The notes: generated by a model not told the origin, from the sequence alone. A stretch of 64,000 nt of DNA from Microbacterium sp. TNHR37B (GCF_001620065.1 NZ_LQGV01000003.1:558001-622000), one strand, 5' to 3'. Shown: positions 8,392 through 19,300, numbered from the stretch's first letter. Program-made: numbers and translations.

Positions 8392-10449
8392 TCAGCCGAT
8401 GGTGATCGTGCCCAGCTGCACGGCCCACGCGCTGACGGCCGCGAGCCGCACCTCCACCGCCCGCGTCCCGGAGGGGAGCGCCGCGCTGGTGATGGTGCGA
8501 GCCGTCCACCCGTTCGTGGTCGGGGTCGCCGCCGATGCGCTCGTGGTCACCGGCGTCGCGTTGCCGGAGCCGTCGAGCGCGACGACGGTGATCGTCGTCG
8601 GCGGCTGTCCGAACAGGTACGACTGGATCGTCACGACGTCTCCGCCGGCGGCGTCCCACCGGACGAAGCCGGCCGCGTTGTTCGTGCGCTTGAAGCGGGC
8701 GGCGTCTCCCGCCATGTTGGACAGCGGCCCACTGGTGTCGACGACCATGTTCGCCGAGTGCGCCGTGCTGATGTCCCACGCGCTGGCGGGGTCGACGAGG
8801 TCGGGCGCCGAGGCCGGCGGGGCCGCTTCGTGGAAACCGCGCGAGGGCGCGGAGGTCGTGCTGAGGGGCGCCCCGAAGAAGTCGCGCAGACCGTGGGGGC
8901 TCTGCAGCACACCGCTCGAGATCGCGGGCGATCCCGCCGTCAGCCGGTAGGAGTCCGCCACCGCGAACCCGTCACCGGAGGCACCGGGGTTCACAAAGCC
9001 CGGGGCGCTGGTGATCTTGCTCGCGTCCGCGGGCTCGCTCGCGGGGTGCTGACCCCAGAAGAGGTTGTTCGAGAACGTCGCGTGGGTGCCGAGACCCGGG
9101 TAGGTGTAGCCGCCCGTCCCCTCGTGGGAGACGATGTTGTTCTCGAAGAACCACGCTCCGGGCGTCGACGACGCGCAGGCTCCCGCGTCGCCATCGCAGT
9201 AGAGCACGTTGGCCGGCGACCCTTCCGGCACGACGAACGTGTTGTTGTAGATGCGGACGGGAGCGGGAACGCCCCAGGAGAACGTCACGACGCCCTTCTC
9301 GCCGCTCCACGCGTCGTTGACCGACAGGTTGTACCGCACCACCACGTCGGAGGAGTAGCCGCCCATGAGCAGGATGAAGCCGCCCTCGTTGTCGTGCGAG
9401 TAGTTGTACTGCACGCGGGTGTTGGTGCTGCCCAGGTCGACGTCGAATCCCTGGCCGTCGGTACCGTGCAGTTGGGTGCCCGACACCTCGTTGTACTGGA
9501 CGAGGGTGTTCATCGCGCGCGTCGGCCACAGCCCTGCGCTGGCCGACATCGTGGAGCCCTCGATCGTGCGTTGACCGGCACCGCGCACGACGTTGTACTC
9601 GAGCACGGCGCCGTCGGTGCCGAAGGCGAGGATGCCGTCGCTGTCGGGATCGATGACGGTGTTGCCGCGGATGCGGACGTTCGTCGACAGCGCCGACTGT
9701 ACGACGGAGGTCATCGAGGTCGTGAAGTAGCTGGCATCCCACACCGTGATGCCGGTGCGCCCGACGTCCTGCACGTGGTTGTCCTCGATGAGCACGCCGT
9801 CGAAGTTGGCGCCGAGCGCCGTCGTGTCCACCACGATCCCGCCGTTGACGTGGGCGTCGATGCCCACGCAGTGGAAGCATCCGTTGACATCCGAGACCCG
9901 GTTGGAGCGGATCGTGATGCCGCGCACCGTGCTGTTGCCCGTCGTGTTGCGCACCTGGATGCCCGACCGCGGCGTGCCGTCGGTGGTGAGCGTGCCGAAG
10001 TTGTCGGTGCCGGAGTCGCTGACGATGTCGAGGTTCTCGATCGTCCAGTAGCTCTGGTTGATCAGCTGCACGGCGCCACCGGTGGAGACGGTCGCCCCAT
10101 CGATGCGCGGCGAGGCGCCGGCGCCGTAGGCCGAGATCGTGATCGGCGCCGATGCGGTTCCGGATCCCTTTGGCGCGAGCTGGCCTGTCCAGGACCCCCC
10201 GCGCGCCAGCAACAGGCTGTCACCGGGGGCGAAGGTGTGGGCGCTGGCGGCGGCGAGCGTCTTCCACGCCGTGGCGGGCGACGTCCCGGCGGCGGCATCG
10301 TTGCCGGAGGTCGCGTCGAGGTAGTAGACCGTGGGCGCGGCGGAAGCCGCGGGGGCGGCGGCCAGCCCTGCGCCCACGAACGCGAGCGCGGCGAGGACGG
10401 CTCCTGCCGCGCGGGCGCGTCGAGGGCGCGACGATGTGACTGCGGTCAT
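8392..10449 (-). CDS. secreted right-handed parallel beta-helix protein (putative polysaccharide lyase/hydrolase)
   Basis: A 685-residue exported protein. An Arg-rich n-region, a hydrophobic core and an Ala-rich cleavage site end near residue 38. The next segment (YYLDATSGNDAAAGTSPATAWKTLA) is the usual opening of secreted beta-helix pectate-lyase-like proteins. About residues 100-480 consist of repeated short strands with Asn/Val ladders (for example NTVIDPDSDGILAFG, VQYNYSHDNEGG), giving the beta-helix. The last 120 residues look like a separate beta-sandwich. It probably binds or cleaves an extracellular polysaccharide and feeds the importer encoded upstream. The exact CAZy family cannot be assigned by eye. 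The start has AAAGGA seven bases upstream. It lies 52 bases after the second permease gene. Confidence 0.85.
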   Translation of the reverse strand: MTAVTSSRPRRARAAGAVLAALAFVGAGLAAAPAASAAPTVYYLDATSGNDAAAGTSPATAWKTLAAASAHTFAPGDSLLLARGGSWTGQLAPKGSGTASAPITISAYGAGASPRIDGATVSTGGAVQLINQSYWTIENLDIVSDSGTDNFGTLTTDGTPRSGIQVRNTTGNSTVRGITIRSNRVSDVNGCFHCVGIDAHVNGGIVVDTTALGANFDGVLIEDNHVQDVGRTGITVWDASYFTTSMTSVVQSALSTNVRIRGNTVIDPDSDGILAFGTDGAVLEYNVVRGAGQRTIEGSTMSASAGLWPTRAMNTLVQYNEVSGTQLHGTDGQGFDVDLGSTNTRVQYNYSHDNEGGFILLMGGYSSDVVVRYNLSVNDAWSGEKGVVTFSWGVPAPVRIYNNTFVVPEGSPANVLYCDGDAGACASSTPGAWFFENNIVSHEGTGGYTYPGLGTHATFSNNLFWGQHPASEPADASKITSAPGFVNPGASGDGFAVADSYRLTAGSPAISSGVLQSPHGLRDFFGAPLSTTSAPSRGFHEAAPPASAPDLVDPASAWDISTAHSANMVVDTSGPLSNMAGDAARFKRTNNAAGFVRWDAAGGDVVTIQSYLFGQPPTTITVVALDGSGNATPVTTSASAATPTTNGWTARTITSAALPSGTRAVEVRLAAVSAWAVQLGTITIG

Positions 10450-10501
10450 TGCTGTTCCTTTCGGGGGGTGTCCGCCCGCACCATTGCGGACGGCATCGTC
10501 C

Positions 10502-11380
10502 TCAGTCCTTCAGCCCCGCGGAGAACCCGGCGCCGGCCAGGAGCGGTCGCTGGAAGATGAGGAAGAGCACGATGGGCACGATCGAGGCGACCACCAGCAC
10601 GGCGAAGAAGGTGGCGAGGTCGGTCGTCCGCTCGATGATCGGCAGCGCCACCGAGATCGGTCGCAGCGCGGGGTCGGTGAGCACGAGCGACGGCCAGAGG
10701 TAGTCCTTCCACCCTCCGATCGCGGCCAGCAGGGCCACCACGCCCAGGATCGGGCGGGTCAGCGGCAGCACGATGCTCCAGAGGATGCGCACGGGGCCTG
10801 CTCCGTCGATCTCCGCGGCCTCGATCAGCTCGCGCGGGAGGCCCCGCAGGTATCCGGTGACCAGCAGCACGCTGAACGCGCTCGCGGCCGCCGGAAGCCA
10901 CACCGCCCAGAACGTGTTCTGGAGCGAGACGCCGGTGCCGAACAGGTCGAGCACGGTGAGGTAGAGCGGGACGAGCGAGACCACGCCGGGGAGGAAGACG
11001 GTCGCGAGCACGGCCGCCGAGAACAGCGGCGCCCACCGCGGGCGGAGGATGGCGATGACGTATCCGGCCGACAGCGCCACCGCGACGGTGGCCAGGGCCG
11101 AGCCGGCGGCGACGAGCCCGGTGTTCAGGAGGAGCCGCCCGGTGTCCACGCCGCGGAAGGCATTGACGTAGTTCTGCCACTCGCCGATCCGGAGGAAGAC
11201 CCCCATCGGATCGCGGAGGACGTCTTGCGTGGTCCCGAGCGATGCGGCCACGAGCCACAGGAGCGGCCCGAGACCGGCCACGGCGACGCCGACGAGCACG
11301 AGCGCGTGGACGAGGCGGACGAGGGTGCCGCGCACCGGATGGCGCAGCTCGGCGGGGGTGAAGATCCCGGCATCGCTCAT
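10502..11380 (-). CDS. sugar ABC importer permease, MalG-like (CUT1)
   Basis: A 292-residue inner membrane permease with six hydrophobic segments. The EAA loop (ELIEAAEIDGAGPVRILWSIVLP, about residues 195-217) contacts the ATPase. It pairs with the permease encoded just upstream, and its ATG at 11380 overlaps that gene's stop as ATGA. The partner proteins are the lipoprotein at 12339-13706 and an ATPase that is not encoded here, probably a shared MsiK-type subunit. Expected cargo is an oligosaccharide released by the beta-helix protein, which is inference from context. Confidence 0.93.
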   Translation of the reverse strand: MSDAGIFTPAELRHPVRGTLVRLVHALVLVGVAVAGLGPLLWLVAASLGTTQDVLRDPMGVFLRIGEWQNYVNAFRGVDTGRLLLNTGLVAAGSALATVAVALSAGYVIAILRPRWAPLFSAAVLATVFLPGVVSLVPLYLTVLDLFGTGVSLQNTFWAVWLPAAASAFSVLLVTGYLRGLPRELIEAAEIDGAGPVRILWSIVLPLTRPILGVVALLAAIGGWKDYLWPSLVLTDPALRPISVALPIIERTTDLATFFAVLVVASIVPIVLFLIFQRPLLAGAGFSAGLKD

Positions 11381-12270
11381 GACTGCCACCTCCGGGTCGC
11401 GCGCAGATAGAGGAAGGAGAGGAAGGCGAGGACGAGCGCGAGCAGCACGCCGAGCGCGGTGGCCGCACCGTAGTCCGCCGAGCCGCCGAAGGCGTAGCGG
11501 TACATGAGCAGGAGGATCGTCAGGGTCGCGTTCTGCGGGCCGCCGGAGGTCATGAGGAACGGCTCGGTGAACACCTGCGTCGCCCCGATGAGCTGGAGGA
11601 GCATCATGATGAGGATCACCGTCCGGATCTGGGGAAGGGTGACGTGCCACACCCGCTTCCAGATGCCGGCGCCGTCGAGGATGGCCGCCTCGTACAGGTC
11701 GGGGCGGACCGCCGTGAGGGCGGCGAGGTACACCAGGACGCTGGTCCCCGCAGCCGCCCACGTGGCCTGGAGGACGATCGCCGGCATCGCCAGCGTGCCG
11801 GAGTTCAGCCAGGGCAGCGGTCCGATGCCGAGCGGGGCGAGGAGCGTGTTGAACAGGCCGGTCGGGGCCGGGTCGTACGCGAACTTCCAGAGCAGGATCG
11901 CCACGACCGGCGGCACGATGACGGGCAAGTAGGCCAGCGCCGCGTAGAGACCGCGCCGGCGGGCCCGCACGGTCGAGATCACGACGGCGAGGGCGAGCGG
12001 CAGCGGGAACCCGAAGAGCACCGCGAGTCCCACGAACAGGAGCGTGTTGCCGATCGCCGTGAGCAGGAGGGGGTCGCTGAGGACGTAGATGAAGTTGTCG
12101 AGGCCGACCCACTGAGCCGGACCGAGGAAGTTCGTCTTCTGCAGGCTCATGACGGCGCCACGCAGGATGGGCCACCACGAGAACGCGGCGAACACGAGGA
12201 TCGCGGGGAGGGCGATCATCAGCGCCGCGAGGCTGCCGCGACGGCGGTGACGCGATCGGGGGACGGACAT
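11377..12270 (-). CDS. sugar ABC importer permease, MalF-like (CUT1)
   Basis: A 297-residue permease with six hydrophobic segments and an EAA loop (LYEAAILDGAGIWKRVWHVTLP, near residue 205). ATG 12270 has GAGGAG four bases upstream. The preceding in-frame residues (to 12330) overlap an intergenic hairpin and are excluded. Its stop overlaps the start of the MalG-like gene (ATGA), so the two subunits are translationally coupled in a 1:1 ratio. Confidence 0.93.
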   Translation of the reverse strand: MSVPRSRHRRRGSLAALMIALPAILVFAAFSWWPILRGAVMSLQKTNFLGPAQWVGLDNFIYVLSDPLLLTAIGNTLLFVGLAVLFGFPLPLALAVVISTVRARRRGLYAALAYLPVIVPPVVAILLWKFAYDPAPTGLFNTLLAPLGIGPLPWLNSGTLAMPAIVLQATWAAAGTSVLVYLAALTAVRPDLYEAAILDGAGIWKRVWHVTLPQIRTVILIMMLLQLIGATQVFTEPFLMTSGGPQNATLTILLLMYRYAFGGSADYGAATALGVLLALVLAFLSFLYLRATRRWQS

Positions 12271-12296
12271 GTTCTCCTCGGTTCGGGGATGGGAGA

Positions 12297-12331
12297 GGTG
12301 GGATCGGCGTGCCGGGCAGGCCGATCCCACC
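12297..12331. terminator. strong hairpin just after the binding-protein gene
   Basis: A perfect 12-bp stem (GGTGGGATCGGC and its complement) with an 11-base loop, seven bases beyond the lipoprotein gene stop and ahead of the first permease. Such hairpins commonly protect the binding-protein mRNA or terminate most transcripts, so that the binding protein exceeds the permeases. Confidence 0.65.
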
Positions 12332-12338
12332 CTGTTGC

Positions 12339-13706
12339 TCAGCGGCTGAGCAACGTCTCGACGGAATCGCTGGCCGTGTTCAGCAGTCCGACGATGTCGG
12401 CCTTCTCATCGGTGATGACCGCCTGCACGACCGGGTCCAGGGCGGCGTAGATGTCCTGGCCTCGAGACGGCGGCTCCGAGACGACGCGCTGCTCGGACAC
12501 GCGGTCGAGGTACGGAGCGAAGTTCGCCAGCGGGACCGTGTTGATGTCCGAGACCCACTCCAGGTACTCCTGGTAACGCTCGGCCGTGACGACGGGGAGT
12601 CCGGGAATCGCGACGGCCGATCCCTGCGACGCCAGCGCTTCCGCGTAGGCACGAGCGGCCTCCTTGTTCTCGTAGCGCCCGAGCTGGGCGAACGCGATCC
12701 ACTCCACGGCCGCCTTCGCTTCGGCCGGGGTGGCCTTGGGGCTCACGATGTCGATGTTGCCGCCGGAGAGGGTCACCGGAGCCTCCCCCGCCGTCAGGGT
12801 CGGCATGGCCGCGAAACCGAAGTCCTTCGCCGGGAAACCGAGGAGTTCGGTGAGGGGCTGGTACGCGTCGGACTGCAGGATGAACATCCCGGCCTGGCCG
12901 GCCGCGAAGGCCTGGGCGAGCTCGGTGGCCGACAGCAGGCCGTTGGGTGAAAGGCTGCCGTCCTTCCAGCGCATGTCGTGGAGGTACTGCAGAGCGTCGA
13001 TGCCCTGCTGCGAGGCGAAGGCCGGCGCGTCGCCCGCCTCGTTGACGATGGCGCCACCGCGCGCGATGATCTCCGTGCCCAGCACCCAGCCGCCCTGGTT
13101 CTCGGTGGTGACCTGTGCGAATCCGGGTTGTCCGGTCTTCTCGGTGATGGTCTTGGCGGCCGCGCGCACCTCGTCCCAAGTGGTCGGAGGGCTGTCCGGG
13201 TCCAGGCCCGCAGCCTCGAAGACCGCGCGGTTGTACACGAGCCCCATGGCGTACGCGGAGGTGGGAACGCCGTAGTAGTGATCGTCCTTCGTGACGATGT
13301 CGGCGATCTGCGGGTTGAGCAGGTCGATCACGCCGGTCGAGGTGACGGCGTCGGTGATGTCGGCGACCTGACCGCGCTCGATGAGTCCGCGGATCTCGGT
13401 GAAGGGCACCCCCGTCACGGTCGGGAGGTCACCGGCGGCCAGTCGCGCGGCGAAGGTCTGCGCGTCCCAGCCGTCTTCCGTGGTGGTGATCTCGTAGTCG
13501 GGGTGGGCCTTCTGGAACTCCTTGACCCGTGCGTCGAAGAGGTCGCGACGGGCCTCTTCCGTCGCGGCCGGACGGTTGCCGATGACCAGGGCCACCGGGC
13601 CCGTCTCTTCGGGCGTGGATGCCTGACATCCGGTCAGGGCGGACAGCGCGAGGGCGCTGAGTGCTGCGAGGCTGACCGCGGTTCGGGTCCGGCCGTGTTT
13701 CCTCAT
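12339..13706 (-). CDS. extracellular solute-binding lipoprotein of sugar ABC importer
   Basis: A 455-residue family 1 solute-binding protein. Residues 1-27 form a lipoprotein signal ending in the lipobox L-T-G-C with Cys27 as the lipid site. The mature part has the two-lobe pattern of sugar binders (for example TWDEVRAAAKTITEKTG and KAAVEWIAF). It would capture oligosaccharides at the outer face of the membrane for the two permeases downstream. The start is ATG 13706 with CAGGAG seven bases upstream. A longer frame to 13856 crosses the promoter region and is rejected. First gene of the leftward operon and controlled by the LacI-type operator at 13773-13790. Confidence 0.93.
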   Translation of the reverse strand: MRKHGRTRTAVSLAALSALALSALTGCQASTPEETGPVALVIGNRPAATEEARRDLFDARVKEFQKAHPDYEITTTEDGWDAQTFAARLAAGDLPTVTGVPFTEIRGLIERGQVADITDAVTSTGVIDLLNPQIADIVTKDDHYYGVPTSAYAMGLVYNRAVFEAAGLDPDSPPTTWDEVRAAAKTITEKTGQPGFAQVTTENQGGWVLGTEIIARGGAIVNEAGDAPAFASQQGIDALQYLHDMRWKDGSLSPNGLLSATELAQAFAAGQAGMFILQSDAYQPLTELLGFPAKDFGFAAMPTLTAGEAPVTLSGGNIDIVSPKATPAEAKAAVEWIAFAQLGRYENKEAARAYAEALASQGSAVAIPGLPVVTAERYQEYLEWVSDINTVPLANFAPYLDRVSEQRVVSEPPSRGQDIYAALDPVVQAVITDEKADIVGLLNTASDSVETLLSR

Positions 13707-13772
13707 CGAAACTCCTGTTCTCGTGTCGCATTGCCGACATTCGGTGCGTGATGTAGCTTGGGACACCGCTGG

Positions 13773-13790
13773 TGCCAAAGCGCTTTTGCA
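13773..13790. promoter_or_regulatory. LacI-family operator in the divergent glycan promoter
   Basis: TGCCAAAGCGCTTTTGCA contains a perfect 10-base palindrome (AAAGCGCTTT, 13777-13786) with matching outer TGC/GCA. It lies between the divergent binding-protein and mannosidase genes. On the minus strand it overlaps a TTGGCA -35 candidate. On the plus strand a TAGCCT -10 candidate follows at 13794-13799. The same core recurs at 20854-20865 beside the LacI gene, so the regulator at 20941 is the probable ligand-responsive repressor. Confidence 0.8.
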
Positions 13791-13858
13791 CGATAGCCTC
13801 ACTCCGGCCTCCGATGCAAGACCAGCCCTCCACGATCGCAGAAAACGAGGATCCACTC

Positions 13859-16381
13859 TTGCTCACGCGCACCCCTCTCGCCGCCGCCTGGCAGCTCCGC
13901 GCCACCGCCGGCCCTGCGCCCGCCAACGTCGGCGGTCGCGACTTCGATGCCCCCGTGCCCGGCGACGTGCACACCGCCCTCCGGGCCGCCGCCGCGATCC
14001 CCGACCCGGTCGACGGCGACAACGAGCATCGCCTCTCATGGATCGGTCACACCGACTGGCGCTACGCCACGACGGTGGCGACCCTCGACCCCGCGGACGC
14101 GGCCCACGAGCACGTCGAGCTGGTCTTCCACGGCGTCGACACCATCGCCCGGGTCGAGGTCGACGGCGAGGTTCGCGGGCGCAGCCGCAACATGCACCGC
14201 ACCTGGCGGGTGGCGATCCCCGAGGCCCGCGACGCCGACGTCGAGCTCGCGGTCCATCTGGCGTCCCCCATCGCCGCCGCCCAGGCCGAGCGGGACCGCC
14301 TCGGCGCGCGTCCGAGCGCCTTCGATCCCCTTCCCCCCTACATCCGCAAGAAGGCCTGCGACTTCGGCTGGGACTGGGGCCCGGCCCTCCCCGGCGCGGG
14401 GATCTGGCGCCCGGTGGAAGTGGAAGCGTGGTCGACGGCCCGGCTCTCCGCCGTCCGCCCCACCGTCCGCCTCGTGGGCGATGACGGAGGGGTCGCCCTG
14501 GACATCGACATCGAGCGGACCGAGTCCGGGATGTCCGCGGCGCTGGAGATCGTCGCGAGCGTCGACGGCTCCTCGGTCGTCATCCCCGTGCCGGTGGGCG
14601 CCGACCGCGTCCGCGGCGAGCTGGAGGTGCCCGCACCGCGCCGCTGGTGGCCGGCGGGCCTCGGCGAGCCCTGGCTCTACGACCTCGACGTCACGCTGCG
14701 CACCGGTGCGACCGACCTCGACCACCGCCGACAGGCGATCGGGTTCCGTGACCTCGTGGTCGAGCAGATCGACGACGAGGAGGGGCGCAGCTTCGGGATC
14801 ACGGTCAACGGCGTCCCGCTCTTCGTCCGCGGGTTCAACTGGATTCCCGACGACACCTCGATCTCGGCCGTCACCGCCGACGACTATCGCCGCCGGGTCG
14901 CCGATGCCCGCGAGCTCGGAGCCAACCTGCTGCGTGTCTGGGGCGGAGGCGTGTTCGAGAGCGACGAGTTCTATCGCGCGTGCGACGAAGCGGGCGTGCT
15001 CGTCTGGCAGGACTTCCTCTTCGCGTGCGCGGCGTATCCCGAGGAGGCGCCGTTCACCGAGGAAGTGGAGGCGGAGGCGCGCGACAACGTCAGCCGCCTC
15101 ATGCACCACCCGAGCCTCGCGATCTGGAACGGCAACAACGAGAACCTGTGGTTCTGGTTCCTGCACGACTGGCAGGACAAACTGGGCGGCGCCTCCTGGG
15201 GCGAGGGCTTCTACTTCGACGTGCTCCCCCGCGTCGTGGCCGACCTCGATCCGGGCCGGACGTATCTCGTGGGGAGCCCGTCGTCGGGCGACCGGTGGCA
15301 CGCTCCCAACGACCCGTCGCGCGGCGTGATCCACTGGTGGATCCCCGACGACTATCGCGCCTACGACGAGGTGACGCCGCGGTTCGTGTCGGAGTTCGGC
15401 TTCCAGGGCCCGCCCGCACGGGCCACCTTCGACGCGGCCGTGCACGACGCCGAACCCGCGCCGTTCAGCCCCGGCGTGATCCAACGCCAGAAGGCCGAGG
15501 GAGGCACCGAGCGCATCAACACGGTGCTCGACCAGCACTTCGGTGTTCCGAGCGACTTCGATGAGTGGTACTGGCTGGCGCAGCTGAACCAGGCGCGCGC
15601 CGTCCGGTACGGGGTGGAGAGGTTCCGCACGCTGGAGCCGTACTGCCGCGGGACGATCGTGTGGCAGCTGAACGACTGCTGGCCGGCCCTCTCCTGGTCG
15701 GTCATCGACGTCGCCGACCGGTGGAAGCCCGCCGCCTTCGCGGTGCGCGAGGCGTATCGCGACCGGATCGTCGTCGCCCGCCACGAAGAGGGCCTCCCCG
15801 CGGTGTTCGCCTGCAACAGCACCTCGGTAGCGTGGGACGCGATGGTGCGGGTGCAACGGTGGCAGCACGGGCGCGTGTGCGCGGACGAGACGGTCCGTGT
15901 CGCGGTTCCGCCCCACGCCGCCGTCCCCGTGAGCGCCGCCGCCCTGCACGCGCCCCTCGCCGCCGACGAGGCACTGATCGCCACTGCGGCCCTGGACGGC
16001 GAGCGCCCCTCCCGGAGCACGCTCCTCGGCACGATCGATCGCGACTTCCCCGACGACGAGCCGGTGTTCTCCGTCTCCACACGCACGCATGCCGCCGGCG
16101 TCGAGGTGACGGTGCACGCCGAGAGTCTCCTGCGCGATGTGGCCCTCCTCGCCGAGGACATCGTCCCCGACTCCCGCGTGGACGTGAACCTGGTGACGCT
16201 GCTGCCGGGGGAATCGCAGACGTGGTCGGTCCGCACCGCCGAGCCGGCCCGGTTCGATGAGCACGCCGTGCGGCGGGTGCTCCGCTGGGCGCAGGCGGCG
16301 ACGGCGACCGACCCCGACTTCCGGAGTCTCGCGATGCTGGAGGCCGAGAAGGCCGCGCGGGCGGCGGACGCGCTGTCGTGA
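13859..16381 (+). CDS. GH2 beta-mannosidase, cytoplasmic
   Basis: An 840-residue GH2 enzyme. Jelly-roll and immunoglobulin-like domains fill the first 300 residues, then a TIM barrel with WGGGVFE, the acid/base glutamate in WNGNNENLW (E428) and the nucleophile in FVSEFGFQG (E512), both in the beta-mannosidase form. It should remove terminal beta-mannose from oligosaccharides, such as the core of N-glycans or mannan fragments. There is no signal peptide. The start is uncertain. TTG 13859 has an AACGAGGA ribosome site seven bases upstream, whereas ATG 13814, in the same frame, has none and lies only 15 bases after the probable -10 box. The stop overlaps the next gene's start as GTGA. Confidence 0.9.
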   Translation: MLTRTPLAAAWQLRATAGPAPANVGGRDFDAPVPGDVHTALRAAAAIPDPVDGDNEHRLSWIGHTDWRYATTVATLDPADAAHEHVELVFHGVDTIARVEVDGEVRGRSRNMHRTWRVAIPEARDADVELAVHLASPIAAAQAERDRLGARPSAFDPLPPYIRKKACDFGWDWGPALPGAGIWRPVEVEAWSTARLSAVRPTVRLVGDDGGVALDIDIERTESGMSAALEIVASVDGSSVVIPVPVGADRVRGELEVPAPRRWWPAGLGEPWLYDLDVTLRTGATDLDHRRQAIGFRDLVVEQIDDEEGRSFGITVNGVPLFVRGFNWIPDDTSISAVTADDYRRRVADARELGANLLRVWGGGVFESDEFYRACDEAGVLVWQDFLFACAAYPEEAPFTEEVEAEARDNVSRLMHHPSLAIWNGNNENLWFWFLHDWQDKLGGASWGEGFYFDVLPRVVADLDPGRTYLVGSPSSGDRWHAPNDPSRGVIHWWIPDDYRAYDEVTPRFVSEFGFQGPPARATFDAAVHDAEPAPFSPGVIQRQKAEGGTERINTVLDQHFGVPSDFDEWYWLAQLNQARAVRYGVERFRTLEPYCRGTIVWQLNDCWPALSWSVIDVADRWKPAAFAVREAYRDRIVVARHEEGLPAVFACNSTSVAWDAMVRVQRWQHGRVCADETVRVAVPPHAAVPVSAAALHAPLAADEALIATAALDGERPSRSTLLGTIDRDFPDDEPVFSVSTRTHAAGVEVTVHAESLLRDVALLAEDIVPDSRVDVNLVTLLPGESQTWSVRTAEPARFDEHAVRRVLRWAQAATATDPDFRSLAMLEAEKAARAADALS

Positions 16382-19300
16382 CCATGCCCTCGCTCCACGC
16401 GCACGACGGCCCTCCGGCCCCGCCCGCCTCGGCTCCGGCCGTGGGGCTGTTCGGCGCGCGGTGCGTGCGGTACGTGGTGCCCGCAGGCGCGAGCCGCGCG
16501 CGGGCGGTGCTGACCACGCCGGAGCTGTCGGGCGTTCTCGGACTCGCGGGCCTGGTCGGACGACGGATCGGCGACGACGACGAGCTCACGTGGGCGATCC
16601 ATCCCGCCTTCGACGAGGACGCCGACGACATCCGCGACGGGTACCGCGCCGCCGCCGTCGCACTCGACATCGTGACCGAGGACGGACGGCGATTGCTCGA
16701 CCTCGTCGCCGCGGAGGCCGACGGCTGCGGCGCCCAGCCCGGCGACCGGCCCGACATCGACATCGCGGACCAGTGGAACCTCCGCCGCGTCTCTCTCGCG
16801 CCGCTCGCCGGCGCGACGGTCGCGGAGATCCAGGTCGTCTTCGACGTGCCGCCGCCCCGGGGCCCGGCGGGCGCCGTGTCGGGGTGGATCGACGGGCTCT
16901 TCGTGGCGCCCGCGCGACGCCCCGGGTCCGCGCCGTCTCCGAGCGACCGGGTGCCCACGACGCGCGGCACGCATTCCTCGCCGCACCGCTCGCGAGGGCT
17001 CACGTCTCCGCTGACGGGAACCCCGCACGGGGGCATCCACGTGGCCCCCGCCACCGACCTGTCCAACGGGCACTGGACCTACACGTGGAACGCGCACGGG
17101 CCCGGCCCGCGCGCCCGGCTCGCCGGCCTGCTGATCACTCGCTCCCCGAGCATCTGGATCGGCGACCGCGGGGCCCTGGGCGTGCGGATCGGTCTCACGC
17201 CGGACCCGGAGCAGGGCGTCGCGCCGGAAGAGTTCGATCACGACGACGAAGAGGCCCGCCCGCATCGGTATGACGTCCGCACCCGGTCCGACATCCGGAT
17301 CTCGGCCGCCGCCACCGATCACGCCGCGGTGATCGAGACCGCGCTCCCCCGCGCGGGTCGTGTCGTCTTCACCTCTCTCGCGATGCCCCTGACGCACGCC
17401 GCCCTCCTCTCGTCCGGCACCGGCGAAGCGGAGTGGGAGATCGCCTCCACGGTGCCCAGTCCGCACGAGTCCGATCCACTCCCGGGATACGCCTCGGTGC
17501 GGATCGCAGGTGGCGGTCTCGACACCGTCATCGCGGACGGTCGCGTGATCGTCGACGTCGACCCCGGCGACGGGCCGCTGCGGATCGAGATCGGCACCTC
17601 GCAGATCTCCACCGCACAGGCACGCGACGCACGCACCGCCGTCGCCGGTCGCTCCGTGGACGAGATCTCCGAGGCCGCGCGGGCGCTCTGGGATGAGCGC
17701 CTCTCGATCGTCGAGGCGTTCGACGCGGACGACGAGTCCCGCGTGCTCCTCGCGTCGGATCTGTACCGGCTGTTCCTCTTTCCCACGCGGCACGACGAGG
17801 ACACCGCCGACGGCCCGGTGTACCCGAGCCCCACCCGTCGTTCCTCGCCGGACCGCCCGGATCGGAGCGGCCGGGCTCTCCGCCGCGGCCGGATGCTCAC
17901 CGACAACGGCTTCTGGGACACGTACCGCACGTGCTGGCCCGCCTATGCGCTCCTCGCCCCGGCTCGCGCCGGCGACCTCCTCGACGGGATGCTCGAGCAC
18001 GTCCGTGATTCCGGCTGGTCACCGCGCTGGACGGCCGGCACACCGCTCGACGCGATGGTGGGAACGAGTCTCGACGTCATCGCCGCCGATCTCGTCTCCG
18101 CCGGCATCCCCGGCATCGACGTGGAGACCGCCTACGCGGCCGCGTTGCGCAACGCGACGACGCCGTCCCCGGATCCGCGATTCGGGCGGAAGGGCATGCC
18201 GGGCGCCCTCGTCCGGGGATATGTCGAGGCGGAGGTGCCCGAATCGGTCTCGTGGACACTCGAGGGCGCGATCGCCGACGCCGGTGCCGCCGTTTTGGCG
18301 CGCGACGTGGCACGGCGAGAGCCGGCCGGCAGCCTTCGACGGGTAGGGCTTCGCGCCGAGGCGCGCTACCTCGCGCACCGCGCCGGCGCCTACCGCTCCT
18401 TGTGGGACCCCGAGACGGCGTTCTTCCGCCCGCGCACGGCCACGGGAGAGTGGGCGGACGAGCCGTTCGATCCCCGCGTCTGGGGTGGGGCCCATACCGA
18501 GACCAACGCCTGGACCTCGCGGTTCGGAGCGCCCCACGACGGCGCAGCGCTCGCCGACCTCTTCGGCTCGCGGGAGAGATTCCGCGAAGCCCTCGACGAC
18601 TACTTCCGCGTGCCGGAGACGGGGCGCGCCGAGTTCGCGGGCTCGTACGGGACGGTGATCCACGAGATGAGCGAGGCCCGCGACGTCCGGCGGGGCATGT
18701 GGGGGCTCTCCAACCAGCCCGCGCATCACATCCCCTGGCTCTATGCGCACACCGACACCCCGTGGCGGGCGGGCGAGATCGTGCGCGACGCCGTCGACCG
18801 CCTGTTCCGCGGCGTGCGCATCGGTCAGGGCTATCCGGGCGACGAGGACAACGGCGAGATGTCGGCCTGGCGTCTGTTCGGCGTGCTGGGATGGGCGCCG
18901 TTCGCGCCCGGCTCCGGCCGGCTCTTGATCCTGCCTCCGCGCCACGAGCGGATGCTGCTGCGCCCCACGGGCGCGGATCCCGTGGAGATCCGCACGACCC
19001 GCGAGGCTGCGCAGGACCGGTACATACGCTCCGTCCGCTGGAACGGGCAGGAGTGGACGAGCCCCACGATCGGCATCGACCGCCTGCGGGAGGGCGGGCT
19101 CTGGGAGGTGGAACTGGGGCCGACGCCGGTGGCCTGGCACGAACCCGTCGTCTCCCGTCCGTTCTTCGCGCCCGACGACGTGACGGAGACCGCGATGCGC
19201 GACGTGACGGTGTCGGATCCCGGCCCGGCCTCCGTCGCCCGCGGCACCGAGCTCGAGATCGCCGTCGAGGGGGTCGGGGAGGGGACTGATCCGCCGCTCC

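Noticed and set aside
8324..8779. N-terminal extension of the rhamnosidase
   Set aside because: The extra residues are low-complexity, antisense to the beta-helix gene and include a perfect hairpin. ATG 8323 has a good ribosome site.
14036..16264. 742-codon open frame antisense to the beta-mannosidase
   Set aside because: Shadow of a high-GC gene. No start signal and no recognisable motif.
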